Origin: Alitta virens
Lineage: Eukaryota > Annelida > Polychaeta > Phyllodocida > Nereididae
Length of the DNA: 64,000 nucleotides
Reading direction: 5' to 3'
Assembly (NCBI GenBank): GCA_932294295.1
Contig: OW028573.1
Coordinates: 58,133,829-58,197,828 of the forward strand
Shown: positions 61,588 to 64,000 of the stretch, one piece after another
Layout: every line of letters begins with the position of its first letter
How positions within the stretch are numbered: position 1 is the first letter of the stretch
The notes under the pieces: generated by a model
What the model was told of the DNA's origin: nothing
Database searches by the model: none
The model's input: the letters and a program-made list of their open reading frames with translations, nothing else
Program-made: the position numbers and the translations under genes

Positions 61588-64000
61588 TAATACTTCATAC
61601 ACATTGCATCACATTTTCTTGTTACTAATGAAGGAATAACCATCAATATTGATCAATTCAGGTAGGATTACACGATGTATTTATGAGTGAAGGGTAACTT
61701 ATTCTGCAACTGCATGGAAACTGATTAGTCTGTAGTGTTAATTAAGAAGTAATTACTTTCCGTCACCAATGACGCTAGTCGTATCCATGCATATAATGAT
61801 CGCACCATTGCGATTACCTAACTGACTGACATGTCAGTGTGACTGACGTCTGTAACAGTCTATATGCGTCATGTCAGCAGCTAATTACCTGGGTCTGCCT
61901 GGGTCTGCCTGGAGCACAAACATTTTACAGCCGTACCAAACAATAAAAACTGTTGGACCTCTATCAATGACACTCGAGAGCAAATTAGTTGGACTCTTAA
62001 GCACAAATCTAAATGTACATGCAGCAGTATTTGGTGCATAAGTTGAGAGTTATATGTGCACATATTTGTAATCTTTTGTTGAAAAGATGCACGTCAATTG
62101 CACATTCATATTAATGATATATTAGATACATTTCTGAAATTTACCAATATATATTTTTCAATGGTGGTTGTTTAAGCCGACTATAAGGTAGAAGTAGACA
62201 GAAGTGGCTGGCTTTAGCCACAGCCAGGAATAGGTTGCTACAGCTGTCTTGAGTCGACCATATTTTATATGAAACTGTATATATATATATATAGGCCTAC
62301 AAGCAGATTTATATGAGTTCGCAAAACCATCATTTTTGCGGTAAATCCGCTCGAATTGCAATGTTTAGGCCTATGTAAACCATGCATGGCAAAGATCATT
62401 TGACAATGGCATCTCATCAAACCACAACGGAATGGAGCACCAACGGAGATGCAGTAAAGCCCACTTGCATGGATTATTCACACACCAGGGTACACCATAC
62501 AAATAAGTAGATCACGTCTGAGTTGGGGACAAACAAATTACAACTGACGGAGTGGCGGAACAAGGATTAGGGGCAGCCCAAGAAAGTCACGGGATGCCAG
62601 AGTTAATAAAGGCAGTCTGCATGAATATTTGGTTGCCAATGGTTGGAGAAGGCACAGGGCACTGGTCTACAGTCACTGACACGCTGTTATGCACAGTGCT
62701 CAGATGACATGCAGAAAAACTCGAGAGCCCAGACACCTGAAAAAGAGACCGCTGGCTCTCACTGCGCAGGCGCAAACAGCGGGATTTACGACCACCAGGA
62801 GGCTGTGCCGTCATCAATGACATCATTAATGACGTCACATAAGACGCCAGGTTGCCGCGCAAATGGGGATCAGAGGCTGCAAGATCAGAGGGGAGCAGCA
62901 ATCAGCAATTATAGGTCGTTTATGGTAATAGTGTTCCGTGCGAATTCATGTCCCAGGTATGATTGGCATCTCAGCCAAGCTCGCTACCAGCACCCGCCGC
63001 ATTTGCAAGGGCAGCAGCAGCAGCCAGCGGGGCCCCTGTGTCCCCCATCATGTGTAAAAAAATGATGAGCCGGGTTTTTTAAGTAACATAATAAGGCCCA
63101 AAAAGACGAGGCATGTTCCTGCAACGTGGTACAAACGTGTCAGGGAGTAATAATTGTGTAGGGCAGCCCTATTGATGACATGCCCTGCACTATACGATTT
63201 ATTTGCTAAAAACAAGGCAACGTGATTACCATGGAAACGGCATATTGCCGGCCATATTAATCACGTTAAAGGCAGGCTAGGCAAAAGCGTTGACTGCAAT
63301 CGCTCTCTCCACTGGGGCCTGGTAATGGTCGACAGTAAGTTTAATTTCTATTGATATGCCATCAATGTCTCAAGGATACAGCGTTGCATTATCAATAATG
63401 CTGCTGACGTTGCAGGAAGCTGGCAGGAGCTGATGGTGAGCATTTGGCCAGAACAATAGACACTTTTCATGTTGCCTGTGAAACTCAACAGATAGTGAGA
63501 AACCGCTAAAACGCCATTGCTGGAAGCTTTAAAACAAAAGATACCTGTGCTAGCTGCAGCATCATTTGCTCAAGCTCCACAGCCTGCAACAAGTGTGTCT
63601 GGTGGGCTGATTTGAGAATAGACGGCTTGACTGATGCTGCAAGCAAGCGGTTGTAAATGCCTTTTACTTTTCCTTCAAATCTAACATTGTCCTAGCACAT
63701 CAATTGACTTCGTTAAACCAGACTAAAGCCAGCTCACACAGTATACTTCAAAGTGTTTGGTATATCTGTAGGTATACAATTTTAACTCGACTATTCAGGC
63801 CTTTTACAATAGCAGGCATACATATACCATGATATGATTGCTTTGCATGATGTGCCAGGGCACTTGTTAAACCACTGCAGCAACTCGCTACCGAATTGAA
63901 CCGGGAACAGCGATTCTCTGTTGAATCCATATTTACCTATGTTATATGCCAAAACCAAATGATCACATGAACTCAGAAGCACCACGTGTTAAGGTAATTG

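Larger units (their letters stand above)
47268..64000. other. Upstream flank of PDE3, no coding exon recognised
   Basis: Nearly 17 kb contains many short open frames but none with recognisable similarity, good splice borders or consistent codon use. Further 5' PDE3 exons, including a membrane region, could lie here unnoticed or beyond the window. CRE octamers occur at 51943, 53227, 54212, 56277, 56285, 61333 and 62830, along with the small repeats listed below. A poly-C run lies at 55641-55655. Confidence 0.45.

Noticed and set aside
62643..63065. 140-codon plus-strand frame
   Set aside because: No similarity to known proteins, low-complexity end, and it contains a CRE octamer and other intergenic-type sequence.

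Overview
This is a AT-rich metazoan nuclear window: spliced genes with GT-AG introns, long introns, dense short DNA transposons, tRNA-derived SINEs and microsatellites. The genes resemble bilaterian families, and a marine invertebrate (perhaps a deuterostome) is my best guess. No marker fixes the species.

Three protein-coding genes are supported. (1) 3164-9921, minus strand: a complete 17-exon USP16/USP45-type deubiquitinase (880 aa) with an N-terminal UBP zinc finger and a catalytic domain split by a long charged insert. (2) 17984-18884, plus strand: a four-exon HIT-domain nucleotide hydrolase, closest in residue choices to HINT2, with an uncertain 5' end and a possible mitochondrial leader exon near 16275. 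(3) 23292-47267, minus strand: a 12-exon PDE3-type cyclic nucleotide phosphodiesterase (1017 aa) with the PDE3-specific catalytic insert. Its first exon is a soluble Gln/His-rich segment instead of the membrane region usual in PDE3. Exon junctions were read by eye. Phases agree across all exons, and the summed coding lengths are multiples of three for all three genes.

The intergenic block 10-17.9 kb is a transposon graveyard: a SINE, an inverted pair of CGGCC-rich repeats 4.3 kb apart, a LINE 3' end, a 1.7-kb TTAA-flanked element nested inside, a 48-bp perfect palindrome, hAT-like MITEs and a (TA)n tract. Further hAT-like elements sit in introns of the deubiquitinase gene and in PDE3 intron DNA. 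A roughly 340-bp repeat occurs twice, near 21.9 kb and 59.4 kb.

From 47.3 to 64 kb I see no convincing coding exon. This DNA and the large first PDE3 intron carry ten perfect TGACGTCA (CRE) octamers between 41.3 and 62.9 kb. One cluster lies about 0.6 kb upstream of the PDE3 start codon. Because PDE3 degrades cAMP, a CREB-type feedback loop is an attractive but untested reading. I did not find a clear new enzyme system; the CRE enrichment, the short PDE3 form and the nested elements are the best leads.
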